This document shows positions 45,823-54,539 of a stretch of DNA of 64,000 bases, piece after piece. The stretch comes from Roseovarius amoyensis (GTDB lineage Bacteria; Pseudomonadota; Alphaproteobacteria; Rhodobacterales; Rhodobacteraceae): the NCBI RefSeq assembly GCF_003260265.1, contig NZ_QITQ01000018.1, positions 1-64,000 on the forward strand. Direction: 5' to 3'. The translations under genes were made by a program, and so were the position numbers. Below the pieces are notes generated by a model. The model did not search any database. It was not told the origin of the DNA and worked only from the letters and a program-made list of their open reading frames with translations. The stretch's first letter is position 1; the number at the start of each line of letters is the position of its first letter.

Positions 45823-47157
45823 TCAGGCCAGCATCGCCATCGGGTGTTCGAGGTTGTCGACGATGTGCTGCAACAGCTTGGCCCCCAGCGCGCCGTCGAT
45901 AACCCGGTGATCGACGCTCAGTGTCACCGACATGACCGTGGCCACCGTCAGTTCGCCATCCTTGCCCACAACCGGCTTTTTCACCCCGGCACCCACCGCC
46001 AGAATGCCGCCATGGGGCGGGTTGATGACGGCGTCGAAATTGTCGATCCCGTACATGCCCAGGTTCGAGATGGCAAAGCTGCCGCCCTGGTATTCATGGG
46101 GTGCCAGCTTGCGGTCGCGGGCGCGGGCGACGAGGTCTTTCATCTCGGCCGACAGCGCCGACAGCGACTTCATCTCGGCATCTTTCAGCACCGGGGTGAA
46201 AAGCCCGCCCTCGACCGCGACAGCCACCGCCACGTCAGATGGCTTCAGCTTCAGCACCCGGTCGCCGGCCCAGACGGCGTTGGCGTCGGGCACCGCCTGC
46301 AGCGCCAGCGCGCAGGCCTTGATGATGAAGTCGTTGACCGACAGCTTGACGCCGCGCGGCTGCAACTGCTTGTTGAGCTGGCCACGGAATTCCAGCAGCG
46401 CATCCAGCCGGATATCGCGGCGCAGATAGAAATGCGGGATCGTCTGCTTGGCCTCGGTCAGGCGCGCCGCGATGATGCGGCGCATGCCGTCCAGCTTGAC
46501 CTCTTCGTATTCGCGCCCCTCATACATCGCGGCGACGGCATCCGCCGAAGGCCCTGCCGGGGCGGCCGGTGCAGAGGCAGCGGTGGCGGGTGCGGCGGCG
46601 GGTTTTTCAACCGGTTGCGCAGGTGCGGTGCTGGCGCCCTCGACATCGGCCTTGACGATGCGGCCATGCGGGCCAGAGCCCGCGACCTGATTCAGGTCGA
46701 GCCCCTTTTGCGCGGCGATGCGACGCGCGAGCGGGCTGGCAAAGATACGTTCGCCCTTGTCGCCGGTGGGCGCTGCGGGGGCAGGGGCGGCCTGCACCGG
46801 CTCGGGTGCGCTCGCGCCCCGGGCCTGACCCGGGGCCTCGTCGTTCTTTTCGGCCCGGTCAGTTTCGGGTACCGCCTCGGCGGCCGGGGCGGCGCTGATG
46901 TCGTCCGCGCTTTCGCCCTCTTCCAGCAGCACGGCGATGGGGGCGTTGACCTTGATGCCCTCGGCGCCCTCGGCCACCAGCAGCTTGCCGATGGTGCCCT
47001 CGTCGACGGCCTCGAATTCCATCGTCGCCTTGTCGGTCTCGATCTCGGCCAGAATGTCGCCGGCGGCGACGGTGTCGCCCTCTTTCACCAGCCACTTGGC
47101 AAGTGTCCCTTCCTCCATCGTCGGGGACAGGGCGGGCATCAGGATTTCCGTTGGCAT
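45823..47157 (-). CDS. pdhC: Pyruvate dehydrogenase E2, dihydrolipoamide acetyltransferase
   Basis: E2 forms the core of pyruvate dehydrogenase and moves acetyl groups to CoA. The 444-residue protein has one lipoyl domain (residues 1-80, lipoylated K43 in ETDKATMEF), a flexible Ala/Pro linker, the E1/E3-binding domain ([29 protein letters not shown]) and the acyltransferase domain with catalytic His in SVDHRVIDG. The ATG at 47157 has a GAGGAA ribosome-binding site. The lipoyl domain and linker are almost identical in DNA to those of pdhB. Confidence 0.97.
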   Translation of the reverse strand: MPTEILMPALSPTMEEGTLAKWLVKEGDTVAAGDILAEIETDKATMEFEAVDEGTIGKLLVAEGAEGIKVNAPIAVLLEEGESADDISAAPAAEAVPETDRAEKNDEAPGQARGASAPEPVQAAPAPAAPTGDKGERIFASPLARRIAAQKGLDLNQVAGSGPHGRIVKADVEGASTAPAQPVEKPAAAPATAASAPAAPAGPSADAVAAMYEGREYEEVKLDGMRRIIAARLTEAKQTIPHFYLRRDIRLDALLEFRGQLNKQLQPRGVKLSVNDFIIKACALALQAVPDANAVWAGDRVLKLKPSDVAVAVAVEGGLFTPVLKDAEMKSLSALSAEMKDLVARARDRKLAPHEYQGGSFAISNLGMYGIDNFDAVINPPHGGILAVGAGVKKPVVGKDGELTVATVMSVTLSVDHRVIDGALGAKLLQHIVDNLEHPMAMLA

Positions 47158-47160
47158 CTC
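46810..47160 (-). repeat. 351-bp direct repeat, pdhC copy (lipoyl domain and linker)
   Basis: This segment matches 48327-48677 with exactly 1517 bases offset and only scattered differences (by eye about 95 percent identity). It covers the lipoyl domain, the start of the Ala/Pro linker and an internal palindrome. It is most simply explained by recent gene conversion or duplication between pdhC and pdhB. Confidence 0.88.
46816..46836. repeat. Palindrome with CCTGA loop inside pdhC linker (copy 2)
   Basis: Arms GCCCCGGG and CCCGGGGC enclose CCTGA, identical to the intergenic copy at 44422-44442. In frame it encodes part of the linker sequence [10 protein letters not shown] of the E2 protein. 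The linker tolerates such insertion because it is unstructured. Confidence 0.8.
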
Positions 47161-47228
47161 AGCGTTCCTCAATCACGTCATCTGGTCGAATGGCGGCCGG
47201 GCAGGGCGGCCGCTGTATGGCATCGGCG

Positions 47229-48674
47229 CTACCTGTAGGTGACCTGCTTCACCGCCTCGATCACCTCGGCGGTCGAGGTCAGCGCCAGCTTTTCAAGGTT
47301 GGCGGCATAGGGCATCGGCACGTCCTTGCCGGTGCAGGTGACCACCGGCGCGTCCAGCCAGTCAAAGGCGCGCTGCATCAGCACCGAGGCGATGTGATCG
47401 CCGATCGAGCCCACGGGCCAGCCTTCTTCGACAGTGACGCAGCGGTTGGTTTTCTGCACGCTGGCGATAACCGTGTCGTAATCGAGCGGACGCAGCGTGC
47501 GCAGGTTGATCACCTCGGCCGAAATGCCCTCTTCCGCCAGCTTTTCGGCGGCTTCCATGGCGTAGGTCATGCCGATGCCAAAGCTGATGATGGTTACGTC
47601 CTCGCCCGTGCGTTCGACCATGGCCTTGCCAAAGGGGATGGTGAAATCCTCGATGTCGGGCACGTCGAAGCTCTTGCCGTAGAGGATTTCGTTTTCCAGA
47701 AAGATCACCGGGTTGGGATCGCGGATCGCGGTTTTCAGCAGGCCCTTGGCGTCGGATGCCGACCACGGCTGAACCACGCGCAGCCCCGGCACCTGCGCAT
47801 ACCAGGCGGCATAGTCCTGGCTGTGCTGGGCGGCGACGCGCGCGGCGGCGCCGTTGGGGCCGCGAAAGACGATCGGGCTGCCCATCTGCCCGCCCGACAT
47901 ATACAGCGTCTTGGCGGCCGAGTTGATGATCTGGTCGATGGCCTGCATGGCAAAGTTGAAGGTCATGAACTCGACAATGGGGCGCAGCCCGCCCCAGGAC
48001 GCACCTACCCCGATGCCGGCAAAGCCGTGCTCGGTGATCGGCGTATCGACCACGCGCTTGGCGCCGAATTCATCCAGCAGCCCCTGAGTAATCTTGTAGG
48101 CACCCTGGTATTCGGCCACCTCTTCGCCCATGACGAACACGGTGTCATCGCGGCGCATCTCCTCGGCCATGGCCGAGTTGAGCGCCTCGCGCACGGTCAT
48201 GGTTTTCAGCGGCGTGCCCTCGGGCCAGTCGGGTTCAGACGCAGGCTGTACCTGTCTCGCACCCGATGCGGGACCTCCAGCCGCTTCTGCCTCGGCTGGC
48301 GCGGCGGCCTTTGCCGGGGCAGAGCCGCTCGCGCCCCGGGCCTGACCCGGGACCTCGTCGTTCTTTTCGGCCCGGTCAGTTTCGGGTTCTGCCTCGGCGG
48401 CCGGGGCGGTGCTGATGTCCTCGGCGCTTTCGCCCTCTTCCAGCAGCACGGCGATGGGGGCGTTGACCTTGATGCCCTCGGCGCCCTCGGCCACCAGCAG
48501 CTTGCCGATGGTGCCCTCGTCGACGGCCTCGAACTCCATCGTCGCCTTGTCGGTCTCGATCTCGGCCAGAATGTCGCCGGCGGCGACGGTGTCACCCTCT
48601 TTCACCAGCCATTTGGCAAGCGTCCCTTCTTCCATCGTCGGGGACAGGGCGGGCATGAGAATTTCGGTTGGCAT
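47229..48674 (-). CDS. pdhB: Pyruvate dehydrogenase E1 beta with N-terminal lipoyl domain
   Basis: E1 beta pairs with E1 alpha to decarboxylate pyruvate using thiamine diphosphate. The 481-residue protein has a lipoyl domain (residues 1-80, K43) and Ala/Pro linker in front of the transketolase-like E1 beta domain (about 150-481). Recognised parts are [56 protein letters not shown] and [17 protein letters not shown]. Such a lipoyl domain on E1 beta is typical of alphaproteobacteria. It lies 16 bases downstream of pdhA. Confidence 0.97.
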   Translation of the reverse strand: MPTEILMPALSPTMEEGTLAKWLVKEGDTVAAGDILAEIETDKATMEFEAVDEGTIGKLLVAEGAEGIKVNAPIAVLLEEGESAEDISTAPAAEAEPETDRAEKNDEVPGQARGASGSAPAKAAAPAEAEAAGGPASGARQVQPASEPDWPEGTPLKTMTVREALNSAMAEEMRRDDTVFVMGEEVAEYQGAYKITQGLLDEFGAKRVVDTPITEHGFAGIGVGASWGGLRPIVEFMTFNFAMQAIDQIINSAAKTLYMSGGQMGSPIVFRGPNGAAARVAAQHSQDYAAWYAQVPGLRVVQPWSASDAKGLLKTAIRDPNPVIFLENEILYGKSFDVPDIEDFTIPFGKAMVERTGEDVTIISFGIGMTYAMEAAEKLAEEGISAEVINLRTLRPLDYDTVIASVQKTNRCVTVEEGWPVGSIGDHIASVLMQRAFDWLDAPVVTCTGKDVPMPYAANLEKLALTSTAEVIEAVKQVTYR

Positions 48675-48677
48675 CTC
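48327..48677 (-). repeat. 351-bp direct repeat, pdhB copy (lipoyl domain and linker)
   Basis: This is the partner of the 46810-47160 segment. Differences are scattered and few, mainly in third codon positions. The repeat begins just beyond the internal palindrome and ends at the start codon, so the upstream sequences differ. Confidence 0.88.
48333..48353. repeat. Palindrome with CCTGA loop inside pdhB linker (copy 3)
   Basis: Arms GCCCCGGG and CCCGGGAC enclose CCTGA, one base different from copies 1 and 2. It encodes part of the linker sequence [10 protein letters not shown]. Because it lies inside the larger pdhB/pdhC repeat, copies 2 and 3 probably stem from one insertion. Confidence 0.8.
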
Positions 48678-48690
48678 GGTCGTCTCCCTC

Positions 48691-49701
48691 TCACGCGTTC
48701 TGCGGCGCCGCGTCGGCGATGATGTCGGTCCAGAGCTCCGCCTCGGCGGGCTCGGGGCTGTCCTTGGCGAAATCTGCGGCCCCGTTGACGATGGCCTTTA
48801 TTTCCTTGTCGATCGTCTTGAGGTCGTCCTCGCTGGCATGACCGCCCGACAGTAGCAGGTCGCGCACATGTTCGATGGCGTCCTTTTCCTCGCGGATTTT
48901 CTGCACCTCTTCGCGGGTGCGGTACTTGGCCGGGTCGGACATGGAATGGCCGCGATAGCGGTATGTCTTGACCTCAAGGATATAGGGCCCTTTGCCGGCG
49001 CGGCAGTGCGCCACCGCCTTTTCGCCCGCCGCCTTGACCGCCAGCACGTCCATGCCATCAACCGCCTCGCCGGGGATGCCGAATGCCTCGCCCCGCGTGT
49101 GGATGTCGGGGGTCGAGGTCGACCGCCGCTGCGCCGTGCCCATGGCGTACTGGTTGTTCTCGATCACGAACACCACCGGCAGTTTCCACAGCGCCGCCAT
49201 GTTGAAGGTCTCATAGACCTGGCCCTGGTTGGCCGCGCCGTCGCCGAAATAGGTGAATGTCACGCGGTCATTGCCCAGGTACTTGTCAGCAAAGGCCAGC
49301 CCCGCGCCCAGCGGCACGTTGGCGCCGACGATGCCGTGCCCGCCGTAGAAGTGCTTTTCGGTCGAGAACATGTGCATCGACCCGCCCTTGCCCCTGGAAT
49401 ACCCATCCTCGCGTCCGGTGAGTTCGGCCATCACGCCCTTGGGGTCCATCCCGCAGGCCAGCATGTGGCCATGATCGCGGTAGGTGGTGATCCGCTTGTC
49501 GCCTTCCTCGGCCGCTGCTTCCAGCCCGACGACAACCGCCTCTTGCCCGATATAGAGGTGGCAGAACCCGCCGATCAGGCCCATGCCGTATAGCTGACCT
49601 GCCTTTTCCTCGAATCGGCGGATAAGCAGCATGTCGCGGTAGAATTGGCGCAGTTCGTCTGCGGAAATGTTTGGTTTTCTTGAGGTTTTCCGGGCGGCCA
49701 T
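48691..49701 (-). CDS. pdhA: Pyruvate dehydrogenase E1 alpha
   Basis: E1 alpha binds thiamine diphosphate and starts pyruvate decarboxylation. The 336-residue protein has the cofactor-binding motif [37 protein letters not shown] and the [19 protein letters not shown] phosphorylation-loop-like region seen in E1 alpha proteins. GGAGGAGG precedes the start. The gene opens the pdhA-pdhB-pdhC operon, and a strong palindrome lies just upstream. Confidence 0.97.
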   Translation of the reverse strand: MAARKTSRKPNISADELRQFYRDMLLIRRFEEKAGQLYGMGLIGGFCHLYIGQEAVVVGLEAAAEEGDKRITTYRDHGHMLACGMDPKGVMAELTGREDGYSRGKGGSMHMFSTEKHFYGGHGIVGANVPLGAGLAFADKYLGNDRVTFTYFGDGAANQGQVYETFNMAALWKLPVVFVIENNQYAMGTAQRRSTSTPDIHTRGEAFGIPGEAVDGMDVLAVKAAGEKAVAHCRAGKGPYILEVKTYRYRGHSMSDPAKYRTREEVQKIREEKDAIEHVRDLLLSGGHASEDDLKTIDKEIKAIVNGAADFAKDSPEPAEAELWTDIIADAAPQNA

Positions 49702-49726
49702 TGGCGGCGTCCTCCTCCGGTTTCGA

Positions 49727-49748
49727 GATAGTTTAGCGTTAAACTATC
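49727..49748. promoter_or_regulatory. Perfect palindrome (9+4+9) upstream of pdhA, probable operator
   Basis: Arms GATAGTTTA and TAAACTATC are perfect inverted repeats around GCGT, 26-47 bases upstream of the pdhA start codon. The AT-rich element stands out in GC-rich DNA. The place and symmetry suit a dimeric repressor or activator of the pdh operon; which regulator binds is unknown. Confidence 0.75.
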
Positions 49749-49882
49749 CATAACACGAGAAAAGCGCATCTGGCGAGGGGAAATTGTTTCGCCCCCGCGC
49801 GCATGACAGTGTCGCCCGCATGCGCGGCGGTGGCAAGCGGCTCTTGCCGGGATGTCTGCGTTGGGGTGGGGTGAGAGGCGCC

Positions 49883-50182
49883 CTAGCGGATCACGATCTC
49901 GTCGGCGCGGATCATGCCCAGCACGTCGCGCGCCTGCTGGTCCAGCAGGTCGAGGTCGAGATAATCGTCAGAGAGGCGCCGGGTAAGGTTTTCCATCCGC
50001 GCGAGTTCGGTTTCCAGCCGGTCGAGCTGAACCTTGAGCGCCTTTTCCCCGGCCTCGATTTCGGCCCGGCGAAAGATGCCATAGTCGCCCCGCACGGCGG
50101 CGAAGGTGAAATAGACCACCATGCCCAGAACGATCAGGACATAGACGATCGCGCCAAGGGCGGGCCGGTTCAAGGTGGTCAT
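49883..50182 (-). CDS. FtsB/DivIC-like septum formation initiator
   Basis: The 99-residue protein has one N-terminal membrane helix (residues 9-30, LGAIVYVLIVLGMVVYFTFAAV) and a periplasmic coiled coil (GEKALKVQLDRLETELARMENLTRRLSDDYLDLDLLDQQARDVLG). This is the FtsB/DivIC plan; FtsB links with FtsL and FtsQ at the division site. The ATG at 50182 lies at the start of the hydrophobic helix; an upstream in-frame extension lacks support. It is upstream of pdhA on the same strand, with 181 bases between. Confidence 0.85.
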   Translation of the reverse strand: MTTLNRPALGAIVYVLIVLGMVVYFTFAAVRGDYGIFRRAEIEAGEKALKVQLDRLETELARMENLTRRLSDDYLDLDLLDQQARDVLGMIRADEIVIR

Positions 50183-50318
50183 CGGGTTTGCACTCTGCCT
50201 CTTGTGCCGCCTCTTGCTGGGCGGATCGCTAAACCCTGCCACAGACGGATGGATTTGTGAATCCCCCTTTCCCGGTTGGGGTCGGTCGCGCTAGCATCAG
50301 GGCGGGAGCGAGTCTTTC

Positions 50319-51953
50319 ATGCCACAATTGCCGCCCAGTGACGACCTGTCGACCCACGAGGTGACCAACCAGCCGCCCGCGCGCGATGATGTCGACCTGT
50401 GGGCGGGCGACGCGGCGCTGCGCGACCATGCTACCGCCGCCGGGGCGGATGTGGCGCATCTGGCGGGCTATGGCGCCATGTTGGGCCGCGCCGAGATGCG
50501 CCAGGCTGGCCGCGATGCCAACCACCACCCGCCCGAGGCGGTGTTGTTCGACGCAGGTGGGCGGCGGCTGGACGAGGTGGCGTTTCACCCCGCCTGGCAC
50601 CGGCTGATGGCGGCGGGGCTGGAGGGGGGCTATGCCGCCATTCCCTGGCAGGGCGCGGCGGGCGGTCACGCCACCCATGCCGCGATGGTCTATCTGACCA
50701 CCCAGGTCGAGCCGGGCGTTTGCTGCCCGATGACGATGACCTATGCCGCGGTGCCGGCGCTCAGGGCCGATGCGGGGCTTTTTGCGCAATGGGGGCCGAA
50801 GCTGACCGCGCGCGGCTATGACCCGTTGATCCGGCCGCTGGCGGAAAAGAGCGCCGCGACGATGGGCATGGCGATGACCGAAAAACAGGGCGGATCGGAC
50901 GTGCGCGCCAACACCACGCGGGCCGAACGCACCGATGATGGCTGGCGGCTGACCGGGCACAAGTGGTTCTGCTCGGCGCCGATGTCGGATGGGTTCCTGA
51001 CCCTTGCGCAGGCCCCCGGTGGCCTGACCTGTTTCGTGGTGCCGCGCTGGCTGGAAACGGGGCGCAACGCCATTCGCATCCAGCGGCTGAAGGACAAGCT
51101 TGGCAACCGCGCCAACGCCTCGGCCGAGATCGAGTACGCCGGCGCGCTGGCGCACAGGCTGGGGAACGAGGGCGAGGGCGTGCGCACCATCATCGAGATG
51201 GTTCACCACACCCGCCTCGATACCGCGATGGCGCCCGCCGGTCTGATGCGCGCCGCGCTGGCCGAGGCGCTGCACTGGGTGCGCCACCGCAGTGCGTTCC
51301 AGCGCCGGCTGATCGACCAGCCCTTGATGCGGGTCGTGCTGGCCGACCTGGCGCTGGATTGGGAGGGCACGCTGGCGCTGGGTATGCGGGTGGCGCGGTC
51401 CTTTGACGGCGCGGACGAAGAGGACCGCGCCTTTGCCCGGCTGGGCGTGGCGCTGGCCAAGTTCCTGGGCAACAAGCTGTGCCCCAACATCATTTACGAG
51501 GCGATGGAGGTGATGGGCGGCATGGGCTATGTCGAGGACACCGCGATGCCGATGCTGTACCGCGAGGCGCCGCTCAATTCCATCTGGGAAGGGTCGGGAA
51601 ACGTCATCTGCCTGGACATATTGCGCACGCTGGCGCGGATGCCGGCCGCTGCCGATGCGGTCGATGCCGAACTTGACGCCATGACCGGCCGCGACCGCCG
51701 CTATGATGCGGCGCTGGCGGCGCATCGCGCGCGCTTTGCCACGCTGCCAAACGAGGGCCAGGCGCGCGCATTCGTCGAAAGCCTGGCCACGCTGCTGACG
51801 GCGGCGGCGCTGCTGGGGCAGGCCCCGGCGGCGGTGGCAGAGGGCTATGTCGCGACCCGTCTGGGCGGCGGGCGCGGGCGGGTGGCCGGGGCACTGGGTG
51901 AGGGAAGCGAGGTCGACACAACCGCGATCCTGGCGCGGCTCGGCGAGGGCTGA
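50319..51953 (+). CDS. AidB-like acyl-CoA dehydrogenase
   Basis: The 544-residue FAD enzyme resembles AidB and its relatives. The start STHEVTNQPPARDDVDLWAGD is the hallmark of the AidB group, and MAMTEKQGGSDVRANTTRAER, LTGHKWFCSAPMSDGFL and the MEVMGGMGYVEDTAMPMLYREAPLNSIWEGSGNV end are typical acyl-CoA dehydrogenase regions. E. coli AidB is induced in the adaptive response to alkylation; here there is no ada gene nearby, so the role may be general acyl-CoA oxidation. It is divergent from the FtsB-like gene. Confidence 0.9.
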   Translation: MPQLPPSDDLSTHEVTNQPPARDDVDLWAGDAALRDHATAAGADVAHLAGYGAMLGRAEMRQAGRDANHHPPEAVLFDAGGRRLDEVAFHPAWHRLMAAGLEGGYAAIPWQGAAGGHATHAAMVYLTTQVEPGVCCPMTMTYAAVPALRADAGLFAQWGPKLTARGYDPLIRPLAEKSAATMGMAMTEKQGGSDVRANTTRAERTDDGWRLTGHKWFCSAPMSDGFLTLAQAPGGLTCFVVPRWLETGRNAIRIQRLKDKLGNRANASAEIEYAGALAHRLGNEGEGVRTIIEMVHHTRLDTAMAPAGLMRAALAEALHWVRHRSAFQRRLIDQPLMRVVLADLALDWEGTLALGMRVARSFDGADEEDRAFARLGVALAKFLGNKLCPNIIYEAMEVMGGMGYVEDTAMPMLYREAPLNSIWEGSGNVICLDILRTLARMPAAADAVDAELDAMTGRDRRYDAALAAHRARFATLPNEGQARAFVESLATLLTAAALLGQAPAAVAEGYVATRLGGGRGRVAGALGEGSEVDTTAILARLGEG

Positions 51954-52062
51954 GGGCATGGTGTCCGATTGAACCGTTTTCGTCCGGCCCGCTTGCGAGC
52001 CGGGCATGCGCCCGCCTGTGCGGTCGCATGCTCGCAGTTTTCTGGTCAGGTGCTTACCGCTC

Positions 52063-52494
52063 TCACTCGATCCCGTTCTCGCGCTGCAATTCGCGGATAT
52101 AGGCCACGATATTGGCGATGTCGGCTTTGGTCAGCCCATCGACCGGGGGCATGTTGCCGAATTCCCAGTGATGCGCCTGCACGCCCCGGTTGGCGGCCAT
52201 CAGGAATGCGGTATCGCCATGGTGGCCGGGTTCATAGATGCGGTGCACCAGCGGTGGCCCCTTGCCCAGGTGGCCGGCGGCATCCTTGCCGTGGCAGCTG
52301 GCGCAGTTGGCCTCGAACGCGGCCTTGCCAAGCGCGGCCTTGCCCGCCAGCGTGTCGGGCAGCGTGACGGCGACCATCGCCGTGCCGGCGGAGGTTTGCG
52401 GCGCGGGCGGCGGGGCGTCGGGTTTGGAAAAGAGATAGACACCGCCCGCGACCAGCAGGATCGCGGCGGGATAGATCACGGCTCTGGCGTTCAT
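52063..52494 (-). CDS. Small membrane-anchored c-type cytochrome
   Basis: The 143-residue protein has an N-terminal hydrophobic anchor or signal (VIYPAAILLVAGGVYLF), a Pro/Ala linker and one class I cytochrome c domain. The heme motif is CASCH (NCASCHGKDAAGHLGKGPPL), and the probable Met ligand lies in FGNMPPVDGL. It ends with a helix, DIANIVAYIRELQREN. The protein would pass electrons in the periplasm. Its partner is unknown. Confidence 0.9.
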   Translation of the reverse strand: MNARAVIYPAAILLVAGGVYLFSKPDAPPPAPQTSAGTAMVAVTLPDTLAGKAALGKAAFEANCASCHGKDAAGHLGKGPPLVHRIYEPGHHGDTAFLMAANRGVQAHHWEFGNMPPVDGLTKADIANIVAYIRELQRENGIE

Positions 52495-52596
52495 TCGGGG
52501 CCTTTCTGCAGCGCTCGGGGGCGCGCCCATCTTTGGCGCGCCCCCTTTTAGCCCCTTCCAGCAGGGGAAAGGTCAAGCCCCGGTTTGCCCACCTGC

Positions 52597-54135
52597 TCAG
52601 GCTGGCAGGTGGATGGGAAAACGCGCGCGGATCGCGGTATCCGTTGCCGGGTCGAACCGGGCCGGGTCGCGCTCGGCCAGGATCGCCTCTTTGCGGGCGG
52701 TGGCGGCGGCGTTCAGGTCGGGCTTGCCGGTCTCGGCCCATTCCTTGGGTGACATGCGCCCGGCGGTGGCGGGATAGACATAGTCGCTCTGCATCCGCTT
52801 GAGCGTCTGGGCCGTGCCCAGGTAATGCCCCGGTCCGCCCAGGCAGACCTCGCGCACCTGGTCCAGCGCCAGGGTTTCGTCATCCACCTCGATCCCGCGC
52901 ACGCAGCGCAGGGCGTGGCCGATCAGGTCATCGCCCAGGATCAGCGATTCGTGGCAGAACCCCAAAAGCGAGGCATGCATGCCTGCCGCCTCGTACACCA
53001 TGTTGAGCCCCGAAAGCCCGGCCATGACGTTTGAACACATCGCCTCCCATCCGGCCTGCATGTCGGGCAGCTTGGCGTCGGTCATCCCTGCTGCCGCGCC
53101 CCCCGGCAAGCCGTAATAGCGGTGCATCTGCGCGCAGCCCGACGTCAGCAGCGCCTGTTCGCCCGATCCGCCGGTCATCGCCCCCGACCGCAGGTCGAGC
53201 CCGAAAGGCCAGGTGCCAAAGATCGCCGGCGCGCCGGGGCACACGGCGTTCACATAGACCAGCCCGGCCAGGCATTCGGCCACCGACTGCGCAATTGCGC
53301 CCGCGATGGTCGAGGGCGTCGTGGCCCCCGCCATCCCTGCCGAGAGCAGCAGCACCGGCATGCCGCCCTCGATGCAGGCCTCCATCGTCTGGCAGGCCTC
53401 GGTGGCGAACTTCATCGGCGGGACGACGAAGCAGTTGGAGTTGCTGACGAAGGGGCGTTCGCGCCAGGCGGCCTCGCCCCCCGCAATCATGTGCAGCAGC
53501 GCCAGCGCGTCGGGAACGTTGGCCGGGTCGGAAAACGAGGTGCCGACATGCTTGGTCGTGCCCGAACAGCAGGCGTAAAGCGTGTTCAGGTCCATCTCGC
53601 GGTTGTCGGACAGGTCGCGCGCGACCATCGGGCGCTGCACGAAATGGATGTTGTCCAGCCGGTCGGCGATGCGCACGGCGTCGTGCAGGTCGGCCAGCGT
53701 GCTGTCTCGATAGGACCGCCCGTCGACATCGACCAGGCTGACCGCCGCGCCGGCGGTACCGAAATGCACCCGCGCGTTGCCCAGTTTCAGATCGTGGCGC
53801 AGGTCGCGGCCGCAAAGCGTGATCTCGCGGTTGGCGCGTGCGATCGTGTCCTCGACCAGGGCGGCGGGAAAGCGCAGCCGCCCGTCATCGCCCAGCACCG
53901 CGCCGGCACGGGTCAGGTGGGCGACGCCGCTTTCGGGCGCGTCGGCAAGGCCGACCTCGTCGAGCAGGGTCAGGGCGGCCTGGTGGATTTTCTCGATGTC
54001 GGTTTCGGACAGCACGTTGAGCGCCCGACATTCCATGCCGGGGCGGATGGCGCGCTGCGATGCCTCGGGCGGGGCGGTGCGTGCAGCGTGGCGTGCGGCA
54101 CGGCCACCGCTGCGGCGGGCGAGCTGTTGTGTCAT
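52597..54135 (-). CDS. Trimethylamine methyltransferase (MttB) family protein, non-pyrrolysine
   Basis: The 512-residue protein is in the MttB superfamily of corrinoid-dependent methyltransferases that demethylate quaternary or tertiary amines such as glycine betaine. The TIM-barrel core is recognisable (RALNVLSETDIEKIHQAALTLLDEVG; FVSNSNCFVVPPMKFATEACQTMEACIEGGMPVLLLSAGMAGATTP). No in-frame stop is present where pyrrolysine would lie, so it is the non-Pyl type, often betaine-specific. The start at 54135 is in frame with AGAGGA 11 bases upstream. No corrinoid protein gene is nearby. Confidence 0.88.
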   Translation of the reverse strand: MTQQLARRSGGRAARHAARTAPPEASQRAIRPGMECRALNVLSETDIEKIHQAALTLLDEVGLADAPESGVAHLTRAGAVLGDDGRLRFPAALVEDTIARANREITLCGRDLRHDLKLGNARVHFGTAGAAVSLVDVDGRSYRDSTLADLHDAVRIADRLDNIHFVQRPMVARDLSDNREMDLNTLYACCSGTTKHVGTSFSDPANVPDALALLHMIAGGEAAWRERPFVSNSNCFVVPPMKFATEACQTMEACIEGGMPVLLLSAGMAGATTPSTIAGAIAQSVAECLAGLVYVNAVCPGAPAIFGTWPFGLDLRSGAMTGGSGEQALLTSGCAQMHRYYGLPGGAAAGMTDAKLPDMQAGWEAMCSNVMAGLSGLNMVYEAAGMHASLLGFCHESLILGDDLIGHALRCVRGIEVDDETLALDQVREVCLGGPGHYLGTAQTLKRMQSDYVYPATAGRMSPKEWAETGKPDLNAAATARKEAILAERDPARFDPATDTAIRARFPIHLPA

Positions 54136-54178
54136 CTGTTGCTGTGTCCTCTTGTCGCGTGGGTCCGGGGCGTGGTTG

Positions 54179-54268
54179 TCAGCCCAGGCCCGGGCGACCG
54201 CGCGCCGCCTTGCCGCGCGTCGCACCGATGGTGCGTTCGATCAGAACAATAACGCTTGTTGGCGTCAT
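54179..54268 (-). CDS. Possible small ORF upstream of mttB-like gene (29 aa)
   Basis: A 29-codon frame starts MTPTSVIVLIERTIGATR and ends GRPGLG. It is preceded by a strong AGGGAGG ribosome-binding site six bases before the ATG at 54268 and lies 43 bases upstream of the MttB-like start. The N-terminal half is hydrophobic and the rest basic. No family is known. It may be a leader peptide or a small protein; homologues would decide. Confidence 0.4.
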   Translation of the reverse strand: MTPTSVIVLIERTIGATRGKAARGRPGLG

Positions 54269-54376
54269 GGCCCGCCTCCCTGCGATCCCAATATCTAGGA
54301 AAAACCGATTCCCTTTGGCCGGTCTGTCCCGAACGCGACAGATGTCGCAAACGGAACATGCCAGCGCTTCGGGCGC

Positions 54377-54405
54377 TTGACCGCGGCCGTTCGCGCGCCT
54401 AGTGT
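54377..54405 (+). promoter_or_regulatory. Sigma70-like promoter of cysS, probably giving a leaderless leader-peptide mRNA
   Basis: TTGACC (54377-54382) and TAGTGT (54400-54405) are 17 bases apart. Transcription would start about seven or eight bases past the -10 box, at or next to the ATG at 54413. Confidence 0.6.
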
Positions 54406-54412
54406 CGCCGCC

Positions 54413-54457
54413 ATGACCGGAACCGCCATCATCATTTGCTGCTGCATTATCCGCTGA
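54413..54457 (+). CDS. Polycysteine leader peptide upstream of cysS (14 aa)
   Basis: The frame reads MTGTAIIICCCIIR and stops at TGA 54455-54457. Three consecutive TGC Cys codons lie at 54437-54445. No ribosome-binding site precedes it, but the promoter places the transcript start at the ATG, so it can be read as a leaderless message. It ends 85 bases before the cysS ATG. This is the arrangement of a cysteine-sensing attenuator leader: ribosome stalling at Cys codons when charged tRNA-Cys is scarce would change folding of the following RNA. Mycobacteria have polycysteine leaderless leaders before sulfur genes; here the role is inferred. Confidence 0.6.
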   Translation: MTGTAIIICCCIIR

Positions 54458-54467
54458 CATACGTCGC

Positions 54468-54539
54468 GCGGGCCGGTCTTCTGTTTCATCTTTGCCAACC
54501 AGTTGATAAGCCCGCCGCGGCAACGCGTGCGCGAGGGCT
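54468..54539 (+). promoter_or_regulatory. Alternative pairing region between the Cys leader and cysS
   Basis: GCGGGC (54468-54473) can pair with GCCCGC (54510-54515). The overlapping AGCCC (54509-54513) can instead pair with GGGCT (54535-54539), which covers the cysS ribosome-binding site GAGGG (54533-54537). A CGCG-GCAA-CGCG hairpin nests in the second option. The two folds exclude each other, so a stalled ribosome on the leader could switch cysS translation. Confidence 0.45.

Noticed and set aside
52597..54135. Pyrrolysine-containing MttB
   Set aside because: The frame is continuous with no in-frame TAG, so pyrrolysine is not encoded.
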